Assembly (NCBI GenBank): GCA_964472565.1
Contig: CAYYNB010000032.1
Coordinates: 1 to 43,981, forward strand
Direction: 5' to 3'
Source of the DNA: DATAMF01 sp964472565
GTDB taxonomy: Bacteria > Chloroflexota > Anaerolineae > Aggregatilineales > Aggregatilineaceae
Length of the DNA: 43,981 nt
Part shown: one piece after another, positions 8,571 to 16,543 of the stretch
Numbering within the stretch: position 1 is the stretch's first letter
Layout: every line of letters starts with the position of its first letter
Position numbers and translations under genes: made by a program
Notes under the pieces: model-generated
Told to the model about the DNA's origin: nothing
The model's input: only the letters and a program-made list of their open reading frames with translations
Database searches by the model: none

Positions 8571-8648
8571 GTTGGGAGCGCTCAGGCAGAGCAAAATCTA
8601 GGTAAAAACTACCAGAAGCCTCCCAACATACGGGGGGCTTCTTCGTTT
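8571..8648 (+). terminator. Attenuator 1: antiterminator arm plus intrinsic terminator
   Basis: The terminator stem is AGAAGCCTCCC (8614-8624) with GGGGGGCTTCT (8632-8642, one G-T wobble), followed by TCGTTTC. GTTGGGAG (8571-8578) is exactly complementary to CTCCCAAC (8620-8627), so pairing there destroys the terminator stem. The two structures are mutually exclusive, as attenuation requires. Confidence 0.8.
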
Positions 8649-8662
8649 CTGAGGACTAATTG

Positions 8663-8776
8663 ATGATCGCGGCAGTGCTGTACAACCTCCTGGCTCTTGT
8701 TATCGTAATTAGCCTCCTTCTCGTTATTGAGAAGGGGGTAACACGAGTTGGGGTGGTTCAGGTGCGAGGCCGGTAA
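8663..8776 (+). CDS. Leader peptide 2 of the ilv-leu operon (37 aa, Leu/Ile/Val-rich)
   Basis: ATG 8663 to TAA 8774-8776, with a good ribosome site GAGGA at 8651-8655. The peptide starts MIAAVLYNLLALVIVISLLL and then continues VIEKG; about 20 of 37 residues are branched-chain, with an unbroken block LVIVISLLLVI. The block overlaps a hairpin (CCTTCTC 8716-8722 with GAGAAGG 8729-8735). Unlike leader 1, the frame does not stop before the antiterminator arm: it reads through it (8747-8756), adding five more Val codons, and stops 18 bases later. It is probably a diverged duplicate of leader 1, because both share ATTAGCCTC, a G-rich run, TAAC and GTTGGG in the same order. The cis-regulatory role is inferred; the peptide itself is probably not functional. 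Confidence 0.8.
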   Translation: MIAAVLYNLLALVIVISLLLVIEKGVTRVGVVQVRGR

Positions 8777-8846
8777 AAGGCCCCGTACAAAAGTAGAAGA
8801 GGAAAACCACAAAAGCCACCCCAACCTAAGCCGGGTGGCTTTTTCT
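8747..8846 (+). terminator. Attenuator 2: antiterminator arm plus intrinsic terminator
   Basis: The terminator stem AGCCACCC (8814-8821) with GGGTGGCT (8833-8840) is followed by TTTTTCTT. GTTGGGGTGG (8747-8756) is exactly complementary to CCACCCCAAC (8816-8825), a 10-bp antiterminator that excludes the terminator. It ends about 20 bases before the ilvD start, so a transcript must pass both attenuators to reach ilvD. Confidence 0.82.
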
Positions 8847-8864
8847 TGAAAAGGATTAAGGATT

Positions 8865-10523
8865 ATGCGCTCTGATCGGATTAAAAAAGGTTTCGAACGT
8901 GCGCCCCACCGCAGTCTGTTAAAGGCGACCGGCATTACGGATGCGGATATGGGCAAGCCGTTTATCGCCATTGTGAATTCCTATATTGACATTATTCCGG
9001 GACATGTGCATTTACAGGCCTTCGGGCAGGTGATCAAACAGGCGGTGCGCGAGGCAGGCGGTGTACCATTCGAGTTCAATACTATCGGTGTGGACGATGG
9101 TATTGCGATGGGACATATTGGCATGAACTTCTCCCTGCCAAGCCGCGAACTGATTGCCGATTCGGTAGAGACGATGATCATGGCGCATGCCTTCGACGGC
9201 ATGATCTGTATTCCCAACTGCGACAAAATCGTGCCCGGTATGCTGATGGGCGCGATGCGGGTGGATATTCCCACCATCTTTGTCAGCGGCGGGCCGATGG
9301 CGGCGGGCAAAACACCCGATGGGCGCGCGATAGACCTGATCAGTGTGTTTGAAGGCGTAGGCGCATACAAAGCAGGCCGGATTGATGAAGCGGAACTAAA
9401 AACACTGGAAGACTTCGGCTGTCCATCGTGTGGATCGTGTTCGGGGATGTACACGGCTAATTCCATGAACTGTCTGATGGAAGCTCTGGGACTGGCCCTG
9501 CCCTACAATGGCTCGGCACTGGCTCAGACTTCCGAACGGACGGCACTCGCTCAACAGGCGGCGCGCCAGATCATGTTTCTCATTGAGCAGAACTTGACGG
9601 CGCGCCGTTTTATTTCCCTTGAAGCGATTGATGATGCGTTTGCACTCGATATGGCTATGGGCGGCAGCACAAACACGGTTCTGCATACGCTGGCACTCGC
9701 CTATGAAGCGGGGATTGAGTATCCGCTGGATCGGATCAATCAAGTGGCTGCGCAAGTGCCGCATATCTGCAAGGTCAGCCCGGCTTCAAACTGGCACATG
9801 GAAGATGTTCACCGCGCCGGAGGCGTGCCCGCGATCCTGAAAGAAATAGCGAACTCACTGCACCTGGATCGCATCACCGTGACCGGCAAAACCATCGGAG
9901 AAAATATCGCCGCCGCCGAGATTAAAGATTATGAAGTGATCCGGTCAAAAGAGAACCCGTATCACGAAAATGGGGGATTAGCAGTCCTGTTTGGCAGTTT
10001 GGCCCCCCAGGGAGCGGTGATCAAAACGGCGGCGGTGCCCGCGCAGATGCAGCATCACTGCGGCCCGGCGCGCGTTTATGAGAGTGAAGAAGCAGCATCG
10101 TATGGCATCCTGAATCGGGAAGTGCAGGCGGGCGATGTGGTGGTGATCCGCTACGAAGGACCACAAGGCGGACCAGGGATGCAGGAAATGTTAGGCCCAA
10201 CCGCCCAGATTCAGGGAATGGGGCTGGGCGAGAGTGTGGCGCTGGTGACGGATGGGCGGTTCTCTGGCGGAAGCCGGGGGATTTCCATCGGTCATGTCAG
10301 CCCTGAAGCGGCGGCACGCGGCCCGCTGGCGATAGTCCAACCGGGGGATCGCATCGACATTAATTTGGAAGCACGAACACTCAATCTACTGGTTGACCCG
10401 GCAGAAGTGCAGCGGCGTTTAGCCGAACTTCCGCCGTTTGAAACAAACATCGAAAGTCGCTGGCTGCGCCGCTATGCCCGTTTGGTCAGCAGCGCCAGTA
10501 CCGGTGCCGTTTTTCTAGACTAG
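8865..10523 (+). CDS. ilvD: Dihydroxy-acid dehydratase
   Basis: A 552-residue Fe-S dehydratase. It converts 2,3-dihydroxyisovalerate and 2,3-dihydroxy-3-methylvalerate to the 2-oxo acids that precede valine/leucine and isoleucine. Visible motifs are NSYIDIIPGHVHL near residue 38, DDGIAMGHIGMNFSLPSREL, the cluster cysteine in CIPNCDKIVPGM, CPSCGSCSGMYTANSMNCL, and GGSTNTVLHTLAL. The early motif is PGHVHL, as in E. coli IlvD, rather than the PCN form of plant/mycobacterial [2Fe-2S] enzymes, so an oxygen-sensitive [4Fe-4S]-like cluster is plausible (inference). It is the first structural gene of the operon, just after the second attenuator, with AAGGATTAAGGATT before the ATG. Confidence 0.97.
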   Translation: MRSDRIKKGFERAPHRSLLKATGITDADMGKPFIAIVNSYIDIIPGHVHLQAFGQVIKQAVREAGGVPFEFNTIGVDDGIAMGHIGMNFSLPSRELIADSVETMIMAHAFDGMICIPNCDKIVPGMLMGAMRVDIPTIFVSGGPMAAGKTPDGRAIDLISVFEGVGAYKAGRIDEAELKTLEDFGCPSCGSCSGMYTANSMNCLMEALGLALPYNGSALAQTSERTALAQQAARQIMFLIEQNLTARRFISLEAIDDAFALDMAMGGSTNTVLHTLALAYEAGIEYPLDRINQVAAQVPHICKVSPASNWHMEDVHRAGGVPAILKEIANSLHLDRITVTGKTIGENIAAAEIKDYEVIRSKENPYHENGGLAVLFGSLAPQGAVIKTAAVPAQMQHHCGPARVYESEEAASYGILNREVQAGDVVVIRYEGPQGGPGMQEMLGPTAQIQGMGLGESVALVTDGRFSGGSRGISIGHVSPEAAARGPLAIVQPGDRIDINLEARTLNLLVDPAEVQRRLAELPPFETNIESRWLRRYARLVSSASTGAVFLD

Positions 10524-10546
10524 CCAGCCTGTGAGGAGACGCTGAG

Positions 10547-11509
10547 ATGAAAACAACGAACTGGATTTGGCAGAGTGGAAACTGGGTGGCATGGGATGAT
10601 GCCAAAGTCCATGTTAGTACGCACGCGCTGCATTATGGGTCGAGTGCATTTGAAGGGCTGCGTGCTTATTCCACGCCTGAAGGTCCAGCCGTACTGTGCC
10701 TGAAGTCGCATATTGACCGGCTGTTCCATTCCGCCAAAATCGCACGGATGGAAGTGCCGTATACACCCGAAGAAATTACTCAGGTTACGCTCGATGTGGT
10801 GCGGCGCAACCAACTGCAAAGCTGTTATATCCGGCCCTTAGTTTTCCGGGGAACAGGGGCTTTTGGGCTGGAAGGTCGGGGTAATCCAACGGAAGTCGTC
10901 GTGTTTGCGATTGAGTGGGGGCGGTACCTGGGAGCAGAGGGAATCGAAAAAGGCATCAACGCCATGGTCAGCTCATGGCGGCGCATGGCACAGGATACCA
11001 TGCCAGCCCTGGCAAAGATCGGTGGACAGTATATCAACAGCCAGTTTATTGCAATGGAAGCCAGAGATAATGGGTTTGATGAAGGGCTGTGCCTGGACAC
11101 GAATGGGTATGTCAGCGAAGGCTCAGGCGAAAATATTTTTCTGATTATTGACGGCATTATCTATACCCCCGCGCTGTCGTCCTCGATTCTGGGGGGCATT
11201 ACACGGCGGTGTGTCTTCGAACTGGCCGATGTGCTTGGCTACGAGATCAAAGAAATGATGATCCCGCGCGAAATGTTGTATATCGCGGATGAACTTTTCC
11301 TGACGGGCACCGCAGCCGAAATTACCCCTGTACGCAGCGTGGATCGCATTCAAATTGGTAAGGGTGAACGCGGGCCGATCACCAAGCGCATTCAAGAGCA
11401 TTTCTTTGGCATTACCAGTGGTAAGATGCCGGATCGCTTTGGGTGGCTGACCCCAGTTTATGTCGAAAATGTAACGAATGATCTCGTCCGCAGTTTTGAT
11501 GGCAGATAG
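10547..11509 (+). CDS. ilvE: Branched-chain amino acid aminotransferase
   Basis: A 320-residue PLP enzyme of fold type IV. It performs the last step of Leu, Ile and Val synthesis, using glutamate as amino donor. Lys157 in LAKIGGQYINSQ is the expected Schiff-base lysine. Also visible are HALHYGSSAFEGLRAY near the N-terminus and EGSGENIF followed by SSSILGGITRR, which bind the PLP phosphate and substrate. Full length; GAGGAG lies just upstream of ATG 10547 and the gap after ilvD is 23 bases, so it is co-transcribed. Confidence 0.96.
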   Translation: MKTTNWIWQSGNWVAWDDAKVHVSTHALHYGSSAFEGLRAYSTPEGPAVLCLKSHIDRLFHSAKIARMEVPYTPEEITQVTLDVVRRNQLQSCYIRPLVFRGTGAFGLEGRGNPTEVVVFAIEWGRYLGAEGIEKGINAMVSSWRRMAQDTMPALAKIGGQYINSQFIAMEARDNGFDEGLCLDTNGYVSEGSGENIFLIIDGIIYTPALSSSILGGITRRCVFELADVLGYEIKEMMIPREMLYIADELFLTGTAAEITPVRSVDRIQIGKGERGPITKRIQEHFFGITSGKMPDRFGWLTPVYVENVTNDLVRSFDGR

Positions 11510-11520
11510 AGGATAAAGAT

Positions 11521-13227
11521 ATGAAACTCACGGGCGCAGAAATTATCTTCGAATGCCTTTTGCGTGAAGGCGTCGAAGTGATGTATGGGTATCCTGGCGG
11601 AGCCATTCTGCCGTTCTATGATACCCTGACCAAATATCCCCAACTGCATCATGTGCTGGTACGCCATGAACAAAGCGCGGCACACGCTGCCGATGGTTAT
11701 GCACGCGCAACCGGCAAAGTAGGGGTCGCTATTGCGACATCCGGCCCAGGCGCGACGAATCTGGTAACGGGCATTGCAACGGCCATGATGGACTCGTCTC
11801 CGATTGTGTGCATCACCGGACAGGTTGCCTCACCGTTGATTGGCACTGATGCGTTCCAGGAAGCGGATGTCACCGGGATCACACTGCCGGTCACGAAGCA
11901 CAATTATCTCGTCTATGATGTCGAAGAACTGGCATATACGATCCGTGAGGCATTTTATATCGCGCGCAGCGGGCGTCCGGGTCCAGTCCTGATCGACATC
12001 CCCAAGGACGTACAGAATGCCAAAACCGAGTTTGTGTATCCTGAAGACGAAATCCGGCTGCCGGGCTACTTACCGAGCATCAAAGCAGCTCAGGATCAAG
12101 TGGATGCGGCATTGGAATTGATTAAAGAGGCTAAACGCCCGGTTATCCTGGCGGGACATGGGGTGCTGATGTCGGGCGCAAGCCGAGAAGTGCTGGAATT
12201 TGCCGAAAAGACGCATATCCCTTATGCCCTGACCCTGCTCGGCAAGGGCGGCCTTCCAGAAACACACCAACTCTCATTAGGGATGATGGGCATGCACGGT
12301 ACAGGATATGCCAACCTCGCGATTCAAAATGCGGATCTGCTGTTGGCGTTCGGCATGCGGTTTGATGATCGCGTGACCGGAAACCTCAAGACCTACGCGC
12401 CGAATGCCAAAAAAATCCATATTGACATTGACTCATCGGAGATCCACAAAAATGTGCATGCCGATCTCGGTATTGTAGGCGATCTCAAAACGGTACTCGG
12501 CCAACTGCTCCCTCAAACTCCTAACAAGGAACATAAAGAGTGGTGGGCGCAAATTCGGGATTGGATGGAAGACGCCGATGAACGCGACATCGTAAACCAG
12601 GATGTCGGTGAACGTTTGATGGCAGCACACGTGATCCACGATATGTGGAAAGCCACCAAAGGCAATGCGGTGATCGTGACGGATGTGGGACAGCACCAGA
12701 TGTGGGAAGCGCAATATTACCTGCATGACCGCCCGCATACGCTGATCACATCGGGCGGGCTGGGCACGATGGGATTTGGCCTCCCCGCAGCGATTGGCGC
12801 AGCCATGGGCCTGAAAAGCAGCACTGTGTGGGCGATTGCGGGTGATGGCGGGTTCCAGATGACAATGGCGGAACTGGCGACAGCGGTGCAGGAGCATGTC
12901 CCGGTAAAAATCGCCATCATCAACAACGGTTATCTGGGCATGGTTCGCCAGTGGCAGGAATTCTTCTACGAAGAACGATACAACGCCACGCCTATGCACA
13001 CCCCCGACTTTGTAAAACTGGCCGATGCCTACGGTATTCCAGCCCGGCGCGTGACCAACCGCTCGGAAGTTGGTCCCGCCATTGAATGGGCAGAGGGCGT
13101 TACCGATGGTCCAGTCCTGATTGAATTTCGCGTTGAAAAACATGATCTTGTGTACCCGATGGTGCCAACCGGGGCCGACCTGCATAACATGATCCGCCGC
13201 CCGCTGCCATCACCGGATGGTGTTTAA
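11521..13227 (+). CDS. ilvB: Acetolactate synthase, catalytic subunit
   Basis: A 568-residue ThDP-dependent enzyme. It condenses two pyruvates to 2-acetolactate, or pyruvate with 2-oxobutyrate to 2-aceto-2-hydroxybutyrate. Glu50 in VLVRHEQSAAHAADGYARA is the ThDP-activating glutamate. SGPGATNLVTGIATA, the central FAD/ThDP domain and the C-terminal GDGGFQMTM...NNGYLGMVRQWQ ThDP-Mg motif are all present, with the Trp after VRQ that marks anabolic AHAS. It starts 11 bases after ilvE, preceded by AGAGGATAAAG. The regulatory subunit follows at once. Confidence 0.96.
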   Translation: MKLTGAEIIFECLLREGVEVMYGYPGGAILPFYDTLTKYPQLHHVLVRHEQSAAHAADGYARATGKVGVAIATSGPGATNLVTGIATAMMDSSPIVCITGQVASPLIGTDAFQEADVTGITLPVTKHNYLVYDVEELAYTIREAFYIARSGRPGPVLIDIPKDVQNAKTEFVYPEDEIRLPGYLPSIKAAQDQVDAALELIKEAKRPVILAGHGVLMSGASREVLEFAEKTHIPYALTLLGKGGLPETHQLSLGMMGMHGTGYANLAIQNADLLLAFGMRFDDRVTGNLKTYAPNAKKIHIDIDSSEIHKNVHADLGIVGDLKTVLGQLLPQTPNKEHKEWWAQIRDWMEDADERDIVNQDVGERLMAAHVIHDMWKATKGNAVIVTDVGQHQMWEAQYYLHDRPHTLITSGGLGTMGFGLPAAIGAAMGLKSSTVWAIAGDGGFQMTMAELATAVQEHVPVKIAIINNGYLGMVRQWQEFFYEERYNATPMHTPDFVKLADAYGIPARRVTNRSEVGPAIEWAEGVTDGPVLIEFRVEKHDLVYPMVPTGADLHNMIRRPLPSPDGV

Positions 13228-13243
13228 GGGAAGGAATTGCTCA

Positions 13244-13792
13244 ATGAACGGGTCCAAGCAGACATTAGTGGCGCTGGTCGAAAACAAACCCGGTGTGCTG
13301 AACCGGGTCGCCAGCCTCTTTAGACGGCGAAACTTTAACATTGACAGCCTGACTGTCGGACGTACTGAATCACCCCACTTTTCACGCATGACCATTGTTG
13401 TCGAGGCGAACGGGGAACAGGTGCAGAAGCAGTTGTACAAGCTGATCAATGTGATCCAGGTTGAAGAAGTGACGCAGGTTCCCAGTATCAGCCGAGATCT
13501 GGCACTGATCAAAGTCAAAGTGAACAGCAAGACACGCAGCGAAGTGGTGCAGATTTGCGACATCTTTCGCGCGCGGATTGTCGATGCAGGGCCGGAAACG
13601 CTGATCGTGGAAGTTACCGGGGATGAAGAAAAAATCACCAGCATGGTTGAACTGCTGCGCCCGATTGGCATCATGGAAATGGTGCGAACGGGTGTCGTCA
13701 CCATGGCGCGGGGCGAGCATGTTCTTGCCCCTGCTGATTACGAGGTCCGTTCAAATGGGAACGGGCACAGTTCGTGGGCAAATGTACTCTAG
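13244..13792 (+). CDS. ilvN: Acetolactate synthase, regulatory (small) subunit
   Basis: A 182-residue partner of IlvB. An N-terminal ACT domain (QTLVALVENKPGVLNRVASL near residues 6-25, then NIDSLTVGRTE) binds the feedback inhibitor, usually valine; a C-terminal IlvN domain follows (from about residue 80, DLALIKVKV). Length fits the long-form small subunits. ATG 13244 is chosen over GTG 13217, which lies inside ilvB, because GGAAGG precedes it. It sits 16 bases after ilvB and ends 11 bases before ilvC. Confidence 0.95.
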   Translation: MNGSKQTLVALVENKPGVLNRVASLFRRRNFNIDSLTVGRTESPHFSRMTIVVEANGEQVQKQLYKLINVIQVEEVTQVPSISRDLALIKVKVNSKTRSEVVQICDIFRARIVDAGPETLIVEVTGDEEKITSMVELLRPIGIMEMVRTGVVTMARGEHVLAPADYEVRSNGNGHSSWANVL

Positions 13793-13803
13793 GAGAAAGT
13801 AAC

Positions 13804-14817
13804 GTGGCAAAACTCTATTATGACCAGGATGCGGACGCCAAATACCTTGATGGCAAAACGGTTGCCATCATCGGCTATGGAAGTCAAGGGCATGCTCATG
13901 CTCTGAATTTGCATGACAGCGGCGTAAACGTGGTTGTGGGATTGTATGAAGGCAGTTCTTCATGGGCCAAAGCGGAAGCGGACGGGTTGACTGTGAAAAC
14001 AGTGGCCGAGGCTGCTCAAGCCGCCGATGTGGTGATGATCCTGCTGCCCGATACCGTCCAGGCCAAAGTGTATGCTGAGAGCATTGCACCGCATCTAAAA
14101 GCCGGTGATACGCTGATGTTCGCGCACGGCTTTAACATCCGCTACCAACAGATTAAGCCGCCTGCGGATGTAGATGTCACGATGATCGCGCCCAAAGCGC
14201 CCGGTCACCGCGTCCGCGAATTATACACCGAAGGGGCTGGTACACCGGCACTGCTGGCTGTCGAACAGAACGCCAGTGGTCACGCCAAAGAGCAAGCGCT
14301 GGCCTACGCAAAGGCGCTGGGGGCCACGCGCGCGGGCGTGATCGAAACAACATTTGCAGAAGAAACTGAAACGGATTTGTTTGGCGAACAGACGGTCCTG
14401 TGCGGTGGGGTAACGGCTCTGATCAAGGCCGGGTTCGAAACGCTGGTCAAAGCCGGATACCAGCCCGAAATCGCATACTTTGAATGCCTGCACGAACTGA
14501 AGTTGATTGTAGACCTGATCTACCAGGGCGGCATGAGCTATATGTGGTATTCGGTATCGGATACAGCCGAACATGGCGGGTATCACGGCGGCGAACGACT
14601 GGTGACAGAAGAAACTAAAGCCGAAATGCAGAAGATGCTGGAAGAAATCCAGAACGGCACCTACGCCCAAAACTGGATTGCTGAAAACCAGGTGGGGCGG
14701 CCTGAATTTAATCAAACCCGCGCTGTCGAACGCAGCCTGTTGATCGAAAAAGTGGGTATGCAACTGCGGGATATGATGCCGTTCCTGAACGCTAAACGGG
14801 TACCCGACGGAAAGTAG
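13804..14817 (+). CDS. ilvC: Ketol-acid reductoisomerase, class I
   Basis: A 337-residue Mg- and NAD(P)H-dependent enzyme. It isomerises and reduces acetolactate and acetohydroxybutyrate to the dihydroxy acids used by IlvD. The Rossmann motif is GYGSQGHAHALNL. The C-terminal domain has the metal ligands in EETETDLFGEQ and later the conserved YFECLHELKLIVDL. The length is that of short class I enzymes. The cofactor loop reads VGLYEGSSSW: the Arg that NADPH enzymes usually have is absent and an acidic residue is present. GTG 13804 behind AGGAGA is chosen because MAKLYYD is the usual N-terminus; the ATG at 13774 lies inside ilvN. Confidence 0.96.
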   Translation: MAKLYYDQDADAKYLDGKTVAIIGYGSQGHAHALNLHDSGVNVVVGLYEGSSSWAKAEADGLTVKTVAEAAQAADVVMILLPDTVQAKVYAESIAPHLKAGDTLMFAHGFNIRYQQIKPPADVDVTMIAPKAPGHRVRELYTEGAGTPALLAVEQNASGHAKEQALAYAKALGATRAGVIETTFAEETETDLFGEQTVLCGGVTALIKAGFETLVKAGYQPEIAYFECLHELKLIVDLIYQGGMSYMWYSVSDTAEHGGYHGGERLVTEETKAEMQKMLEEIQNGTYAQNWIAENQVGRPEFNQTRAVERSLLIEKVGMQLRDMMPFLNAKRVPDGK

Positions 14818-14854
14818 AAACTTTAACGGCAGCCCTAAAAAGGAGGTGATGCGG

Positions 14855-15013
14855 ATGTCCGAAGATGGGCTTGATGGTCTTACGACAGATGATCTTGTGC
14901 AGCGTTACGAAAGGATAACAGCAGTATGGACGAGTCTGGGGTATTTTCGAAACAAGTTCGGATATTCGACACCACCTTGCGCGATGGAGAACAATCACCG
15001 GGCGCGAGCCTGA
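14855..15013 (+). CDS. Candidate small ORF overlapping the leuA start (hypothetical)
   Basis: A very strong ribosome site, AAAGGAGGTGATG at 14839-14851, is followed by ATG 14849 and ATG 14855. The frame encodes a 52-residue acidic-start peptide (MSEDGLDGLTTDDLVQRYER...) that ends at TGA 15011-15013, so its last third overlaps leuA out of frame. I know no family for it. It could be a real small protein, an upstream ORF that couples translation to leuA, or chance. The Shine-Dalgarno is stronger than that of leuA itself (AAAGGATAAC), which is the main reason to list it. Confidence 0.35.
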   Translation: MSEDGLDGLTTDDLVQRYERITAVWTSLGYFRNKFGYSTPPCAMENNHRARA

Positions 15014-16530
15014 CCAGCGCGGAAAAAATTGACATCGCTCGGCAGTTGGCCCGGTTAGGCGTAGACATTATCGAAGCGGGGTTCCCCGCCGCGTCACCCG
15101 ACGATCTCGAAGGAGTTCGCCGGGTGGCGCATGAAGTAGGAACGCCGGATGGCCCGGTGATCTGTGGGCTGGCACGGGCCACTCAAAATGACATTGATAA
15201 AGCCTGGGAAGCGGTGAAGGACGCGGCCAAACCGCGTATCCATACGTTTCTCGCCACCTCGGATATTCATATGGAGCATAAACTCCGTATGAGCCGGGAA
15301 CAAGTCGTCGAGCGCGTTCGAGAGATGGTGGCTTATGCTCACTCGCTGTGCGCCGACATCGAGTTTTCCCCCGAAGATGCCTGCCGTTCTGATCCTGATT
15401 TTCTGGTAGAGGTATTGGGTGTTGCGATCCAGTCGGGCGCAACCACGCTCAATATTCCTGATACGGTGGGTTACATTACACCCACTGAATATGCCGCGTT
15501 GATCCGCAAGCTGATCACTGAGACGCCGGGCGGAGATCAGGTTATCTGGTCGGTCCACTGTCACAATGATCTGGGTTTGGCTACGGCCAACACCCTGGCC
15601 GGAATTATGGCAGGGGCACGGCAGGCCGAAGTGACGATCAACGGAATCGGAGAACGGGCCGGGAATACGGCGCTGGAAGAAGTGGTGATGGCGCTCCATA
15701 CGCGGCCACACCAATTTGAGTTGAACACCCAAATCGATACGACACAAATCACCCGTACCAGCCGGATGGTGAGCAATTACACCGGATTAAACGTGCAGCC
15801 GAACAAAGCGATTGTCGGGGTGAATGCTTTCAGTCACGAAGCAGGCATCCACCAGGACGGCATGCTCAAAAACAAGGCCACCTATGAAATCATGACGCCA
15901 GAAACGGTGGGGCTGTCGCAGAGCAATCTGGTACTGGGCAAACACAGCGGGCGGCACGCGTTCCGGGTACGGCTGGGCGATCTGGGTTATGAACTGACGA
16001 ACGACGAACTGAACCAGGCCTTTGAGCGCTTCAAACAATTGGCGGACAAGAAGAAAACCGTGACGGATGCCGATCTGGAAGCGCTGATCGCCGATGAATT
16101 CTACGGACCGGAAGAAGTTTTCAGTCTCGAAGGGATTCAAGTCGCCTGTGGGCAGCCGGGGATGCCAACCGCAACGATTAAACTGCGCGGCCCGGATGGT
16201 CAACTTTATATCGAGGCGGGGATCGGGACCGGCCCCGTGGATGCGGCCTACCAAGCCATCAATAAAATTGTGGCAACCCCCAATACCCTGGTCGAATACC
16301 GGGTAAGCGCGATCACCGAAGGGATCGATGCGCTGGGTGAAGTAACCGTTCGCATCCGGCGCGATGCCAATGGGCGGCGCACTTTCGGCGGACATGGGGC
16401 CGATACAGACATTATCGTTGCCAGCGCCAAAGCGTATCTGGCAGCGCTCAACAAGATGCTCGCCTACACCGGATTTCAGGATCGGGCACCAGAAGGTGAA
16501 TCAGCGACGGTTCACGTTCAAACGCAATAG
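14926..16530 (+). CDS. leuA: 2-isopropylmalate synthase
   Basis: A 534-residue enzyme. It condenses acetyl-CoA with 2-oxoisovalerate, the first committed leucine step. The TIM-barrel part starts RIFDTTLRDGEQSPGASL (catalytic Arg19/Asp20 region), has SVHCHNDLGLATANTLAG with the metal-binding HxH, then NGIGERAGNTALEE and GKHSGRHAF. The C-terminal third (from about residue 400, GMPTATIKLRGPDGQ) is the LeuA regulatory domain that mediates leucine feedback. ATG 14926 is preceded by AAAGGA. It lies 108 bases after ilvC, in a gap that holds a candidate small ORF. Confidence 0.95.
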   Translation: MDESGVFSKQVRIFDTTLRDGEQSPGASLTSAEKIDIARQLARLGVDIIEAGFPAASPDDLEGVRRVAHEVGTPDGPVICGLARATQNDIDKAWEAVKDAAKPRIHTFLATSDIHMEHKLRMSREQVVERVREMVAYAHSLCADIEFSPEDACRSDPDFLVEVLGVAIQSGATTLNIPDTVGYITPTEYAALIRKLITETPGGDQVIWSVHCHNDLGLATANTLAGIMAGARQAEVTINGIGERAGNTALEEVVMALHTRPHQFELNTQIDTTQITRTSRMVSNYTGLNVQPNKAIVGVNAFSHEAGIHQDGMLKNKATYEIMTPETVGLSQSNLVLGKHSGRHAFRVRLGDLGYELTNDELNQAFERFKQLADKKKTVTDADLEALIADEFYGPEEVFSLEGIQVACGQPGMPTATIKLRGPDGQLYIEAGIGTGPVDAAYQAINKIVATPNTLVEYRVSAITEGIDALGEVTVRIRRDANGRRTFGGHGADTDIIVASAKAYLAALNKMLAYTGFQDRAPEGESATVHVQTQ

Positions 16531-16543
16531 AGGAGAAGAGAAA

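Noticed and set aside
12433..13185. Open frame of about 250 codons antisense to ilvB
   Set aside because: Covers the conserved ThDP-binding end of ilvB on the other strand; no conserved domain is visible.
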